Assembly: GCA_026400835.1 (NCBI GenBank)
Contig: JAPLOA010000035.1
Span: forward strand, 205,652 to 269,651
Reading direction: 5' to 3'
DNA: 64,000 nucleotides
Source: Planctomycetales bacterium
Lineage (GTDB): Bacteria > Planctomycetota > Planctomycetia > Planctomycetales > Planctomycetaceae
The notes below the pieces were generated by a model. It ran no database searches, was not told the DNA's origin, and saw nothing but the letters and a program-made list of their open reading frames with translations. The position numbers and the translations under genes are program-made. Numbering within the stretch: position 1 is the stretch's first letter; each line of letters begins with the position of its first letter. Shown here piece after piece: positions 1 to 7,844 of the stretch.

Positions 1-383
1 TTTGTCTGCACCGTGGCTCGGTACGAAAATGCAGTTCTTGATCTATTCGGGTAGAGGTTCAGCGTGTATTCCCGCCCATCACCTTTCAACTTGGCGACCA
101 GCGTATCACCTTTCTCCAAATCGAGTTTCCTCGCCTTCGACCGCACCGAAGCAAAGCCACCATTGTTTGCTAAAGACAGCGTGCCGAAGAATTCCATCGT
201 CTTCGCATCGGTGATCTTGAATTTTCCTTCGGACACACCGCCCATGACTCCATCGTTGACCGCCTGCCACTGCTTGGCAGCATCAGCTTCAGTGAAGTCG
301 AACAAGGGTATCAGTGTGTCTTCAGCCATCGCCGCTGGCACCATCAAAAGGGCCAAACAGCCCGACAGGTAAGCAAGTTTCAT
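1..383 (-). CDS. CIA30-family exported protein, C-terminus cut by window edge
   Basis: Reading the minus strand from the ATG at 383 gives a signal peptide (MKLAYLSGCLALLMVPAAMA, then AED) followed by a domain with the string NDGVMGGVSEG near residues 43-53. That string is the hallmark of the CIA30 (complex I intermediate-associated protein 30) beta-sandwich fold. The frame stays open to base 1, so the gene is incomplete here at its 3' end. Bacterial members are secreted proteins of unknown function, possibly carbohydrate binding; the signal peptide fits that. The family call is good, but no specific role can be given. Confidence 0.8.
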   Translation of the reverse strand, partial: MKLAYLSGCLALLMVPAAMAEDTLIPLFDFTEADAAKQWQAVNDGVMGGVSEGKFKITDAKTMEFFGTLSLANNGGFASVRSKARKLDLEKGDTLVAKLKGDGREYTLNLYPNRSRTAFSYRATVQT

Positions 384-419
384 TCGACACACACTCCTCA
401 AGATTCCACAGACGCCAAT

Positions 420-890
420 TCATGCTCGTATCTTACGACTACAGATCGCCCATTCAAACAGAGCGTCACATTCTTTCTCCATCACGCCGCCGATCAGCAC
501 ACATGTCCATGCAGCGCTGCGGCGAACCACTTCTTCTGCCAGTATGTCGATCTGACGCCAGCCCAATCGTTGCAGGGAGCGAATCGACGTACCGAAGACG
601 ACTGTTTCAATCCCCGTCCACAGGATCGCTGCCTGGCACATCGGACACGGCTCAGCGGTCGTGTACAAGACGAGGCTCTTCCCTTTGAAACAGACACTGG
701 ACGAGGCCAGCGTGTTGATGGCGTCGATCTCACCGTGCCAAGTCGGGTTGACTGAAGTCTTATTCCAACCTTCGGCCAGAATATTGCCGGTATCCCGCTC
801 CACGATGACGGCTCCAAAAGGCAGATCTGGCACTTGGCCTGCCAATTCAATGGCCCGACGCATGTAGCGTTCATGATCGAGTTCGTTCAT
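420..890 (-). CDS. Cytidine/deoxycytidylate deaminase-family enzyme (guanine deaminase-like)
   Basis: A 156-residue protein with the zinc-dependent deaminase signature: HGE (H52, E54) and PCPMC (C82, C85), which bind Zn and activate water. Size and layout fit the guanine deaminase/tRNA adenosine deaminase branch (CMP/dCMP deaminase fold). The substrate cannot be fixed from sequence; guanine or a related base is the likeliest. Its ATG overlaps by one base the stop of the small zinc-ribbon ORF upstream (TAATG), which suggests translational coupling. Confidence 0.85.
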   Translation of the reverse strand: MNELDHERYMRRAIELAGQVPDLPFGAVIVERDTGNILAEGWNKTSVNPTWHGEIDAINTLASSSVCFKGKSLVLYTTAEPCPMCQAAILWTGIETVVFGTSIRSLQRLGWRQIDILAEEVVRRSAAWTCVLIGGVMEKECDALFEWAICSRKIRA

Positions 891-1015
891 TAAGTCCTGC
901 TTTCAATTTCTATCCGACAATCCGGGCATGTGTGGAAGCGGGTTCCCGTGCAACACACAAGTTGCTCGTAACACAGTTTCGTCTCACCGCACTCCCAGCA
1001 CTGAGCAAAAACCAT
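890..1015 (-). CDS. Small putative zinc-ribbon protein (41 aa)
   Basis: A short minus-strand ORF starting at the ATG at 1015 encodes 41 residues with two CxxC knuckles (C6/C9 in QCWECG and C30/C33 in TCPDCR), plus C15, C21 and C22. The spacing is that of a zinc ribbon. Its TAA overlaps the ATG of the deaminase downstream as TAATG, an arrangement typical of co-translated genes and the main reason to believe it is real. No family was recognised. An upstream in-frame TAG at about 1080 limits how far the start could move. Confidence 0.45.
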   Translation of the reverse strand: MVFAQCWECGETKLCYEQLVCCTGTRFHTCPDCRIEIESRT

Positions 1016-1088
1016 CTTTGGCTGCTCCTGCAACAGTGTTCCACTTTCAAGAGTATCCCTGACATGTTTCTCGTGATCCTAAAACTCT

Positions 1089-1700
1089 TCAACCCGTGCT
1101 CTGGCAAACTTCAGGAAGTGATAAGACCGAATTGACGGCTCGAAACATCGCTGCCGCCGAATCCCGTCCGAATCGTTTCTGCGTGTGACGGACCAGCGGA
1201 TAGCCTAACCTTGTCAGGAAGTGGTTGGGGCAAGAGAAAGCAAGGATGTCATACCACACGATGTTGGTGTTTTGATCCCACTCAATCCGGAATAGCTCTT
1301 CACCACTTTCAACGTGGCCAGGCAACGTGCCGTATGCGAATCCAAATCTTTTGATCGGACCTGCTTCATCCAAAACGTATACAATCCGGCAACAATTGAG
1401 GGTCCATAGGCCAGCGGTCCATGCCAGGATCGCCACAACTTCACCTGATTGAATCAGCGTCTCTGGCGGCCACGGTTCCACCCAGCCCAATCGAAAGTGT
1501 TCCCATCTCTGCAAGGCGGCTTTGGCTGCGAGAAAAATCGGCTCCCCGCTGCCCAGCATGATCCGGGTCCGATCTGTGATGTAACCAGCAGGCGGCGAAG
1601 TCGCTGTTGCTCCCACTGCCGGGTAAGTGAAGTCCAGCACCGCCTGTCTTTTCAGGAAGCGGCGAATGGACCCAATAGTTGGCTTTCGAAGTGAAAACAT
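1089..1700 (-). CDS. DUF1990 family protein
   Basis: A 203-residue protein that resembles DUF1990 along its length. It has an N-terminal YPAVGAT segment, then [25 protein letters not shown] and a W..F.LGW.EPWPP stretch, followed by the usual beta-rich half with [17 protein letters not shown] and a C-terminal helix ending the domain. DUF1990 proteins are small cytoplasmic proteins of unknown function, possibly ligand-binding beta-barrels. The minus-strand zinc ribbon and deaminase follow and may be co-transcribed. Confidence 0.8.
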   Translation of the reverse strand: MFSLRKPTIGSIRRFLKRQAVLDFTYPAVGATATSPPAGYITDRTRIMLGSGEPIFLAAKAALQRWEHFRLGWVEPWPPETLIQSGEVVAILAWTAGLWTLNCCRIVYVLDEAGPIKRFGFAYGTLPGHVESGEELFRIEWDQNTNIVWYDILAFSCPNHFLTRLGYPLVRHTQKRFGRDSAAAMFRAVNSVLSLPEVCQSTG

Positions 1701-2055
1701 TCAGTTCCTCGATCTCTGCCCCAACCGACGCACGCATTACTATTCAATCAACAGCATGACTGCTCATCATGTTCATGAACCGCAAGATGCAGCGAGTTCC
1801 AACCGACCGTTTGGACGAATACGTGACCGACTGAGCCAGGCCGTTCAAAAATGCTGTTCAGGCTGGCTGGGAAACCAATGCAAAATCCGCCAAAAACCTG
1901 AAGTTTTCCGCATCGTGAATTCAGAAAGAGCAGCGAACCATAATGTCCAACCAGTGTCTGGCAGCGTGGATATTCGAACTCTTATCAAAAAGGATGGTGT
2001 CCAATGCGAAACCAGAATCACGAAGATTTCAACGAACAGTCATTTTTTTGAGACC
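1701..2055. other. Intergenic stretch, no supported gene
   Basis: This stretch lies between the divergent DUF1990 gene and the SEC-C gene. A plus-strand frame is open through much of it and joins the SEC-C gene in frame, but the extension has no recognisable domain, is rich in unusual codon runs, and ends in an internal ATG that gives a better SEC-C start. It probably holds promoters for both divergent genes. Confidence 0.4.
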
Positions 2056-2223
2056 ATGAGCAAACGCCGAAAAGGATTCCCGTCAGAAACGCAGGTGAAG
2101 CGTGGAGAACGGATCGTCCACGGCGACAAAGTGCTTGAGGAAAAGCTCGGGAGAAACGATCTCTGCCCCTGCGGTTCCGGCCAACGCTTCAAAAAATGCT
2201 GTCTCAGGAAAGGCTGCTTTTGA
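2056..2223 (+). CDS. Small SEC-C motif protein
   Basis: A 55-residue basic protein that ends in a SEC-C zinc-binding motif, [19 protein letters not shown], preceded by a short charged arm ([11 protein letters not shown]...). SEC-C motifs (CxC...CC/CH) occur at the C-terminus of SecA and in many stand-alone small proteins, where they bind zinc and are thought to mediate protein or ribosome contacts. The start at 2056 gives a compact protein; a longer in-frame version from 1627 is possible but lacks support. A strong hairpin terminator follows. Confidence 0.75.
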   Translation: MSKRRKGFPSETQVKRGERIVHGDKVLEEKLGRNDLCPCGSGQRFKKCCLRKGCF

Positions 2224-2265
2224 CGGCGTGAACCGGCACTACTTTTTTCAGGGACTGAACAATGC

Positions 2266-2303
2266 AAGCCCGTCCGGTTTAGAATAGCCGGAAGGGCTTT
2301 TTC
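2266..2303 (+). terminator. Rho-independent terminator after the SEC-C gene
   Basis: Arms AGCCCGTCCGG (2267-2277) and CCGGAAGGGCT (2288-2298) form an 11-bp stem with one mismatch, followed by a T run. It lies about 45 bases after the SEC-C stop. Confidence 0.8.
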
Positions 2304-2370
2304 TTATTGATGCCCTCTGTAATTGTCTTACGCCAATTTGTTCATTCTACGATCACGGTAATCGCATCCT

Positions 2371-2928
2371 GTGCCTGAACTTGCCCCTATCCTGCTGATC
2401 CTCGATATCGACGAGACGCTGCTGTACGCCTCTGAAAAGAGGCTCGAAAAAGAGCCTGATTCCAGGGTGGGACCGTACTTCAATTATGTCAGGCCATACC
2501 TGCAAGAGTTTCTTCAGTGCTGCAACGAACACTTTCGATTGGCCGTCTGGTCCTCTTCCAGTGCTGACTATCTCAATGCAATCGTCGCTGAAATACTACC
2601 CAAGGGACTGAAGCTGGAGTTTGTCTGGAGCCGGGAACGCTGCATTCAACGATTCGACGGAGAGGTGCAGGAATTCTACTACGTTAAAGACTTGAGGAAG
2701 GTCCAACGGATGGGGTTCGACCTTGACCGAATGCTCATCGTCGATGATACACCAAAGAAGGTTGAACGGAATTTTGGCAATGCCATTTACGCAAAACCGT
2801 ATTTTGGTGATCCCGAGGACTCAGAATTGCGGGGTCTTTCAGGATATCTGAAATCAATGGCTGCATTGGCCAATGTCAGGTCTGTTGAGAAGCGTGGCTG
2901 GAGAAATAACTGTTCCAACAAAGATTGA
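2371..2928 (+). CDS. NIF/FCP1-like HAD phosphatase
   Basis: A 185-residue protein opening with LLILDIDETLLYAS, the HAD motif I (DxDET) of the NLI-interacting-factor/FCP1-like phosphatase group. A second motif (VWSSSSADYL) and the C-terminal motif LIVDDTPKK (metal-binding aspartates) follow in the expected order. It is predicted to be a cytoplasmic, Mg-dependent Asp-nucleophile phosphatase, probably on protein substrates. The start is GTG at 2371. The phosphatase-VOC fusion gene begins 15 bases after the stop, so the two phosphatases are probably co-transcribed. Confidence 0.85.
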   Translation: MPELAPILLILDIDETLLYASEKRLEKEPDSRVGPYFNYVRPYLQEFLQCCNEHFRLAVWSSSSADYLNAIVAEILPKGLKLEFVWSRERCIQRFDGEVQEFYYVKDLRKVQRMGFDLDRMLIVDDTPKKVERNFGNAIYAKPYFGDPEDSELRGLSGYLKSMAALANVRSVEKRGWRNNCSNKD

Positions 2929-2943
2929 AATTGAGGCCATCAC

Positions 2944-3732
2944 ATGCGAGAAGTAATCCCCGGCGTCCTCTGGATCGGAAACGCTCATGATGCCCGTGAT
3001 GTGAAGGGTGTCCTCGCTTGTGGAATTGGCGTCGTGATCGACTTGGCGATTGAAGAAACACCGGTTCAGTTTCCGCGGGATCTTGTGTACTGCCGATTTC
3101 CATTGCTCGACGGCGAAGGGAACTCACCTGCGTTGCTGCAATCCGCTATCGACACGACGGCAAACTTTGTCAACGCCAAACAGCCAACTCTTGTTGCGTG
3201 CAGCGGCGGAATGAGTCGCTCTCCCATCATCGTTTCTGCTGTTCTGGCAAGCATCGAGTCACATGAGCTTAATGCGGCAGTTAAGCGTGTCATGGCGACA
3301 GGACCATGCGATTTCTCACCGGGGTTGTGGAATGACGTTCAGAAATTGTTGAACCGACGAAGGCCATCCTCTGCGTCACGCCTGAACCTGATGGTCATTC
3401 GTTCCAATGCCCCGAGCCGGACGGTAGCTTTCCATAAAATGCTGGGCATGGATTTTCGAGAAGAGCAACATGGCAGTGGCCCGGTCCATTGGGCTGCTGA
3501 ACTTGATGGAATTGTGCTGGAGATCTATCCGGCGAAATCAGCGGATGAAGTGGATGTGACAACTCGGCTGGGCTTCGTTGTCAAAGACGCAGCTTCCGTG
3601 TTGAACACGTTGCGATTGTCCGATATCGAAATCATCAGCGATCTCAAGCAAACTAAATGGGGCCTTCGAGCGGTTGTGCGTGATTCAGATGGACGATCTG
3701 TAGAACTGTTGCAACGTGATAGCGATTCATAG
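2944..3732 (+). CDS. Dual-specificity phosphatase fused to a VOC (glyoxalase-like) domain
   Basis: A 262-residue protein with two parts. Residues 1 to about 135 match the dual-specificity protein phosphatase fold: an N-terminal GVLWIGN strand, a FPLLDGEG segment, and the P-loop VACSGGMSRSP with the CxxGxxRS catalytic Cys and Arg. Residues about 145-262 match a VOC/glyoxalase-bleomycin-resistance domain (LNLMVIRSNAPSRTVAFHKM, then GPVHWAAELDGIVLEIYP and a second beta-alpha-beta repeat). The combination is uncommon. VOC domains bind metals or small ligands, so this half could sense a ligand or act as a separate enzyme. The fusion is clear from the single open frame. Confidence 0.85.
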   Translation: MREVIPGVLWIGNAHDARDVKGVLACGIGVVIDLAIEETPVQFPRDLVYCRFPLLDGEGNSPALLQSAIDTTANFVNAKQPTLVACSGGMSRSPIIVSAVLASIESHELNAAVKRVMATGPCDFSPGLWNDVQKLLNRRRPSSASRLNLMVIRSNAPSRTVAFHKMLGMDFREEQHGSGPVHWAAELDGIVLEIYPAKSADEVDVTTRLGFVVKDAASVLNTLRLSDIEIISDLKQTKWGLRAVVRDSDGRSVELLQRDSDS

Positions 3733-3773
3733 TGCTTCCAACCTGGATGAAGCCGGACTTAAGGAGTGAACCG

Positions 3774-3905
3774 ATGCAAAGACGGCGATACAATGATGTC
3801 TACTTGCGGAAATTGACCGTCGAGTGACGAGGGGCCGAGATGAAGATCCTGTTCCTGAACGGCTGGCACTCAGGCATAGAAGCCGTCAAATTGAGTGGAG
3901 CGTGA
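3774..3905 (+). pseudogene. Two tiny ORFs upstream of the MFS gene; the second resembles the start of an alpha/beta-hydrolase
   Basis: A 17-codon ORF (3774-3827) is followed by a 21-codon ORF (3840-3905) whose product begins MKILFLNGWHS. That resembles the N-terminus of YqiA/YcfP-like alpha/beta hydrolases, which carry a similar FLxGW strand, and it then breaks off. The second ORF stops in TGATG, sharing bases with the MFS start codon. It is either a gene remnant or a leader peptide coupled to the transporter. The resemblance rests on about 11 residues, so it is tentative. Confidence 0.35.
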
Positions 3906-5134
3906 TGAAAATTGCGGGAAAGCTGACCCGAGACGGCTGGCTGCTGTTTGCGACTCGATGTTCGAGGATGTTCGCTTACGGCCTGCTCTCGGTCGTGCTG
4001 GTGCTTTATCTTGTCGAAGTTGGTTTGAAGGAATGGGAAGTCGGCCTTCTCCTGAGTCTCACTCTGGCTGGCGATACGGCGATCTCCCTTTGGCTCACGA
4101 CGAGTGCTGACCGGCTCGGTCGTCGTCGCACGTTGATCCTTGGTGCAATCCTGATGGTCCTGGCCGGGGTCGTCTTCGCCTCGACCAGCAGTTTTGTATT
4201 GCTCGTCATTGCTGCCACGATTGGCGTCATCAGCCCCAGCGGAAACGAAATCGGGCCATTTCTATCCGTGGAGCAGGCAGCGCTTTCGCACATTGTCAGC
4301 GATGAACGGCGAACCGATGTGTTCGCCTGGTACAACCTTGTCGGTTCGTTTTCCACTGCCCTGGGCGCTTTGGCGGGTGGTTTGATTGCCGAAGCCTCAC
4401 CACACTTCGGTCTCACCGGAGCCGCTGCTTTTCGCCCGGTCTTGTTGGCTTACGCAGGCATCGGCGTGGCGTTGATCGTCGGGTTTTCGTTTTTGTCTTC
4501 TGCGATTGAAGCAACGAGAGATGAGTCTGTCCCGCTTCCAAAATCGGTGTTGGGACTCCACGAATCAAGAAGGACAATCTTCAAACTATCGCTCCTGTTC
4601 GCCCTTGATGCGTTTGGGGGTGGCTTCGTTATCCAAAGCATCATTGCTTACTGGTTCCACGTCCGATTCCAACTCGACCCAGCGATGATCGGCACGATCT
4701 TCCTGTTCGCCAACCTTTTGGCTGGTGTCTCGGCTCTGGCCGCAGGTTGGCTCGCTCGACGCATCGGACTGATCAATACGATGATCTTCACGCATCTGCC
4801 GTCGAACGTGCTGCTGATCCTCGTCCCACTGATGCCGGACGTGTATTGGGCCATCGGCCTTCTACTGTTGCGTTTCAGCATTTCGCAGATGGATGTGCCG
4901 ACTCGCCAGGCCTACACGATGGCTGTCGTGCGACCTGATGAACGATCTGCAGCGGCAGGCGTAACCGCAGTTGCACGGTCGGTGGGTGCTTCAATCTCGC
5001 CAATGCTGGCGACCGTCCTTGTCGGCAGCGTTGGTTTGATGAGCCTGCCGTTCTTCCTGGCGGGTGGCCTCAAGATCGTTTACGACTTGCTGCTGTATCG
5101 AGCGTTTGCGAATAATGAAGACCGTAACAAGTGA
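3905..5134 (+). CDS. MFS transporter
   Basis: A 409-residue polytopic membrane protein with about 12 hydrophobic segments. It has the major facilitator loop 2-3 signature in the form SADRLGRRRTLILGA and a second repeat near WLARRIGLINT. The start at ATG 3905 is preferred because the 27 residues upstream are hydrophilic, Arg-rich and overlap the 21-codon ORF. The substrate is unknown. The small DUF3147-like membrane gene starts 12 bases after the stop, so the two are probably co-expressed. Confidence 0.85.
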   Translation: MKIAGKLTRDGWLLFATRCSRMFAYGLLSVVLVLYLVEVGLKEWEVGLLLSLTLAGDTAISLWLTTSADRLGRRRTLILGAILMVLAGVVFASTSSFVLLVIAATIGVISPSGNEIGPFLSVEQAALSHIVSDERRTDVFAWYNLVGSFSTALGALAGGLIAEASPHFGLTGAAAFRPVLLAYAGIGVALIVGFSFLSSAIEATRDESVPLPKSVLGLHESRRTIFKLSLLFALDAFGGGFVIQSIIAYWFHVRFQLDPAMIGTIFLFANLLAGVSALAAGWLARRIGLINTMIFTHLPSNVLLILVPLMPDVYWAIGLLLLRFSISQMDVPTRQAYTMAVVRPDERSAAAGVTAVARSVGASISPMLATVLVGSVGLMSLPFFLAGGLKIVYDLLLYRAFANNEDRNK

Positions 5135-5146
5135 AAGAGAATTGCC

Positions 5147-5494
5147 ATGCTGATGTTTCTCGTGCGGACTGCCATTGCGGCCCTCGTTATCGGCGTTGTG
5201 TCCGAAATCGCCCATCGGACGCCGAGGCTTGGTGCAGTTCTGTTGACACTGCCCGTGGTGAGTATCATTGCCATCTTGATGACGTGGTTTAAGGATCACG
5301 ACCTCAAGAATCTGTCCCAACTCTCCCGTGAGACGTTGATCCTGGTCCCTTTGGGCCTGCCTTTCTTCATCCCGCTGGCATTTGCAGATCGTTTGGAGTT
5401 GAACTTCTGGTCGGCTTTCGGAGCGGGGCTGGTCCTGGCTTCGCTGACAATTGGAACATGGCTGGTACTTGTTGATCGGCTGTGGTCCATCTGA
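5147..5494 (+). CDS. DUF3147-like small membrane protein
   Basis: A 115-residue protein with about four transmembrane helices. The N-terminal LVRTAIAALVIGVVSEIAHRTPRLGAVLLTLPVVSIIAILM pattern (quoted here in overlapping pieces: AALVIGVVSEIAHRTP, GAVLLTLPVVSIIAI) is that of DUF3147 inner-membrane proteins. The function of the family is unknown. It follows the MFS gene after 12 bases and may be its partner or be co-regulated with it. Confidence 0.65.
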   Translation: MLMFLVRTAIAALVIGVVSEIAHRTPRLGAVLLTLPVVSIIAILMTWFKDHDLKNLSQLSRETLILVPLGLPFFIPLAFADRLELNFWSAFGAGLVLASLTIGTWLVLVDRLWSI

Positions 5495-5594
5495 CGCTCA
5501 TCAGTTGTCATTCGGCCTGTTGGCCTCGTCGCTGCGCTCAACGTCTGCGCAGTGAACTCTGATACTTCACACGAAACTCACTGGAGATAATTCC

Positions 5595-5768
5595 ATGTTT
5601 ACGAAACTATTGGCAGGTTCGTTCCTCGTCCTCGGCCTGCTGTTCACCGGAGCATTCGCCGCTGGCGAAAAGCCCACGGACTGTTGTTCTGCCAACCTCG
5701 CCTGCTGCAAAGAAAAGAGTGCCTGCTGCGTGGCTGACGCCAAGCTCGGCTGTTGCGAAAAGGCGTAA
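5595..5768 (+). CDS. Exported Cys-pair (CC) peptide, probable metal-binding
   Basis: A 57-residue protein from ATG 5595: a signal peptide (FLVLGLLFTGAFAAG) followed by a 33-residue mature part with four Cys-Cys pairs (DCCSA, ACCKE, ACCVA, GCCEK). The regularly spaced CC pairs suggest binding of a soft metal such as Cu(I). The next gene encodes a copper-storage-type protein and the one after begins a copper ATPase, which supports a copper role by context. A GGAGAT ribosome-binding site sits about 6 bases upstream of the start. Confidence 0.7.
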   Translation: MFTKLLAGSFLVLGLLFTGAFAAGEKPTDCCSANLACCKEKSACCVADAKLGCCEKA

Positions 5769-6013
5769 CGACGCCTCACACAGTTCGATGATTTCGACTC
5801 TCGGCGGAGTTTTTTTTCGGCGAAAGTCATCGTTTTCCAGTCGTATTTGACCATGCCGAAGCCGCACCAGATGTTCGTTTCTGGTTGCGGGGGAGCGAAG
5901 TTTTTCGGCAAGGCGGTGTTCTTTCCCGGTTTCACTGGATAGGATGTCTGATGCGATCTTCGGTAGATTAAATGAACAGCAGCCCGGCTCGTCCGGGCGG
6001 CTCGTCAGAGAAT

Positions 6014-6065
6014 AAGCCGACGTGTTCGATCCCAAAAGGGGTACGGACACGTCGGCTTTTTTCGT
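6014..6065 (+). terminator. Rho-independent terminator
   Basis: A 12-bp hairpin, arms AAGCCGACGTGT (6014-6025) and ACACGTCGGCTT (6047-6058), ends in a T run. It could end the CC-peptide transcript. Between the CC-peptide stop (5768) and this hairpin I see no gene, only a weaker ACTC/GAGT hairpin with a T run at about 5797-5816. Confidence 0.8.
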
Positions 6066-6154
6066 TTTGCAAGTGGCCCCAACCCGCCGCATGATGCGAG
6101 ATGACAATTCCTGTCACCTGCATCGAGAGGCGGTCTAAGCAATGGAGAGTTCTC

Positions 6155-6598
6155 ATGAAGAATCGAATGTTCGGTGGAATCGGTGTGATGGCGTTGGCGT
6201 TCACCCTCGCCGTCGTCGGAGTGGATGCGTTCGCCCAACAGGCCCAAGCGGCGGAAACGAACGTCGATTCAAAGTTGCAGGAGTGTGCCAAAGTCTGCTC
6301 CGACTGCCAGCGTGCGTGCGACCTGTGCGCCACGCACTGTGCGCATCTGCTGGCCGATGGCAAGAAGGAACACCTGTCGTGCCTGATGCACTGTCGGGAC
6401 TGTGCGGTCTGCTGTGCCGCCTGTTCCCAGATCTGTGCGAGTGGCGGGCCGCTCTCCGCAGTGATGGCCGATTGCTGTGCGAAGTGTTGCGACCATTGTG
6501 CGAGAGCGTGCGAAGCGTTCCCGGACGATAAGCACTGCAAGGCGTGTGCTGAGGAGTGCCGCAAGTGTGAGAAGGGGTGCAAGGCGATTGCCAGGTAG
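6155..6598 (+). CDS. Exported four-helix copper storage protein (Csp/DUF326-like)
   Basis: A 147-residue protein with an N-terminal export signal (about residues 1-33, ending AQAAE). Its helices are lined by Cys in the CxxC/CxxxC rhythm typical of Csp1 four-helix-bundle proteins: CAKVCSDCQRACDLC, CLMHCRDCAVCC, ADCCAKCCDHC, CKACAEECRKC. In characterised Csp proteins these Cys fill the bundle core and store many Cu(I) ions. The start at ATG 6155 has GGAGAG about 8 bases upstream. It sits between the CC-peptide and the CopA remnant, so this is a copper-handling locus. Confidence 0.88.
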   Translation: MKNRMFGGIGVMALAFTLAVVGVDAFAQQAQAAETNVDSKLQECAKVCSDCQRACDLCATHCAHLLADGKKEHLSCLMHCRDCAVCCAACSQICASGGPLSAVMADCCAKCCDHCARACEAFPDDKHCKACAEECRKCEKGCKAIAR

Positions 6599-6628
6599 TT
6601 CCTCGGTTAGCGGAAAGTACCGGCTATC

Positions 6629-6675
6629 GACACCACGTCCCGCTGTTCAAGTAGGGCGTGGTGTCATTTTGTTCC
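6629..6675 (+). terminator. Rho-independent terminator after the Csp gene
   Basis: A hairpin of GACACCACGTCCC (6629-6641) with GGGCGTGGTGTC (6654-6665), followed by ATTTTGTT. Confidence 0.75.
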
Positions 6676-6844
6676 TGCCGAAGACAGGTGGGAAAGCGAG
6701 CGAACTGAGAACAATCATCATCGCCACGGCTCTCTCATTCGTGGCTGGTAGAGTAACGTAGGTGGCTTCCTCGTTCGATTTGGGGCGAGTAGGACAGTTC
6801 CTTTGGGCTCATCCGCGGGGTGGCAAATGGAAAGGTAAATCAGC

Positions 6845-7465
6845 ATGGCAATTGACCCCATTTGCGGCATGACCGTGGATGAAGCGACCGCCCGCAGCGG
6901 AGAGCGAGACGGGAAGACCGTCTACTTTTGCAGCGAACATTGCCGCCAGAAGTTTCTTGGCAGCGAATCAAACGAGAAATCGAACGCTACCCATGATCAC
7001 AAGGGCCACGATCAAAAGCGTGCTTCCGAGGGTCAGGTATCAGGAAAATATATCTGCCCGATGCACCCGCAGATCGAGCAAGACGGGCCAGGGCAATGTC
7101 CGATCTGCGGCATGGCTCTGGAGCCGAAGACTGTCCAGCCGGATGCACAGGAAGACGACTCCGAACTGCGCAGTATGACGCTCCGGTTTTGCGTGTCTGC
7201 CGCATTGACCTTGCCGGTCCTGTCGGTGTCGATGCTCCCGATGATCGGCGTCCCGGTGGACCGCTGGTTGGGAAGCACAGTGTTCCTGTGGCTGCAACTT
7301 CTGCTCAGTACGCCGGTAGTTCTATGGGGCGGCTGGCCGTTCTTCGAGCGTGGTTTCAGGTCTATCGTCACATGGAACCTCGCGGCCCAGATCAGCATCG
7401 CGGCCCTTCAGCACCGCTCCCATACCTCCACGAGCGATTTCACCAAACAACTGCAGTCGAGCTGA
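6845..7465 (+). pseudogene. copA: Truncated copper-transporting P-type ATPase (N-terminal third only)
   Basis: The intact part holds a YHS domain (residues 1-40, DPICGMTV...FCSEHC), a His-rich linker, a heavy-metal-binding domain (CPMHPQIEQDGPGQCPICGM, residues about 66-92) and the first transmembrane segments up to GFRSIVTWNL near residue 178. At that point a full CopA/SilP-type ATPase would continue into NMFTLI..., but the frame runs into antisense kinase sequence (from about 7380) and ends at 7465. The actuator, P- and N-domains are absent. It is non-functional as a pump, although the metal-binding front could still be made. Confidence 0.85.
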
Positions 7466-7750
7466 TCGTTCAGCCGGGTTGGGAATCTCGTCCGATGACG
7501 GACGGATGACCGGACCTGGATCGATGAGCGAATCGGCATCACGAAGGAGCACTCTGGGCATCTTTCCGAACGCTTCCCCAAAGGCGGCCACAATGCTGGA
7601 CGATGCCGGGCCAAACAGGAATGTCACGTCGTCCAGTTTGGAATCTTTTGCCGCCAATCCGGCTTTCAGCAAACACGCCGGACAAAGTCCCGCAGGTCCA
7701 TCGGCTGGTCGTTTCTTCCCGCAGACCTGGCAGTTTTCGGCAACGCTCAT
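7322..7750 (-). pseudogene. Truncated planctomycete-type Ser/Thr protein kinase (N-terminus only)
   Basis: It begins with a zinc-knuckle leader (CQVCGKKRPADGPAGLCPACLL) common to planctomycete kinases, then enters the kinase glycine loop (LFGEIARGGMGAVLKGRDADLGR). It stops resembling a kinase at about 7385, where an invariant-Lys strand should follow. From there it reads antisense copA sequence to a stop at 7322. The gene lies 94 bases downstream of an ECF sigma gene, the usual sigma-kinase pairing. The two truncated genes meet at one point, so a single deletion removed both 3' parts. Confidence 0.85.
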
Positions 7751-7844
7751 CGCACTGGCTCCAGTTGACGTGACTTGATCCCACTATTGACCAATGACGA
7801 ACGACGCGCAAATGGTTACAGAGTTTTTTCTGGTTCGCAAAAAT

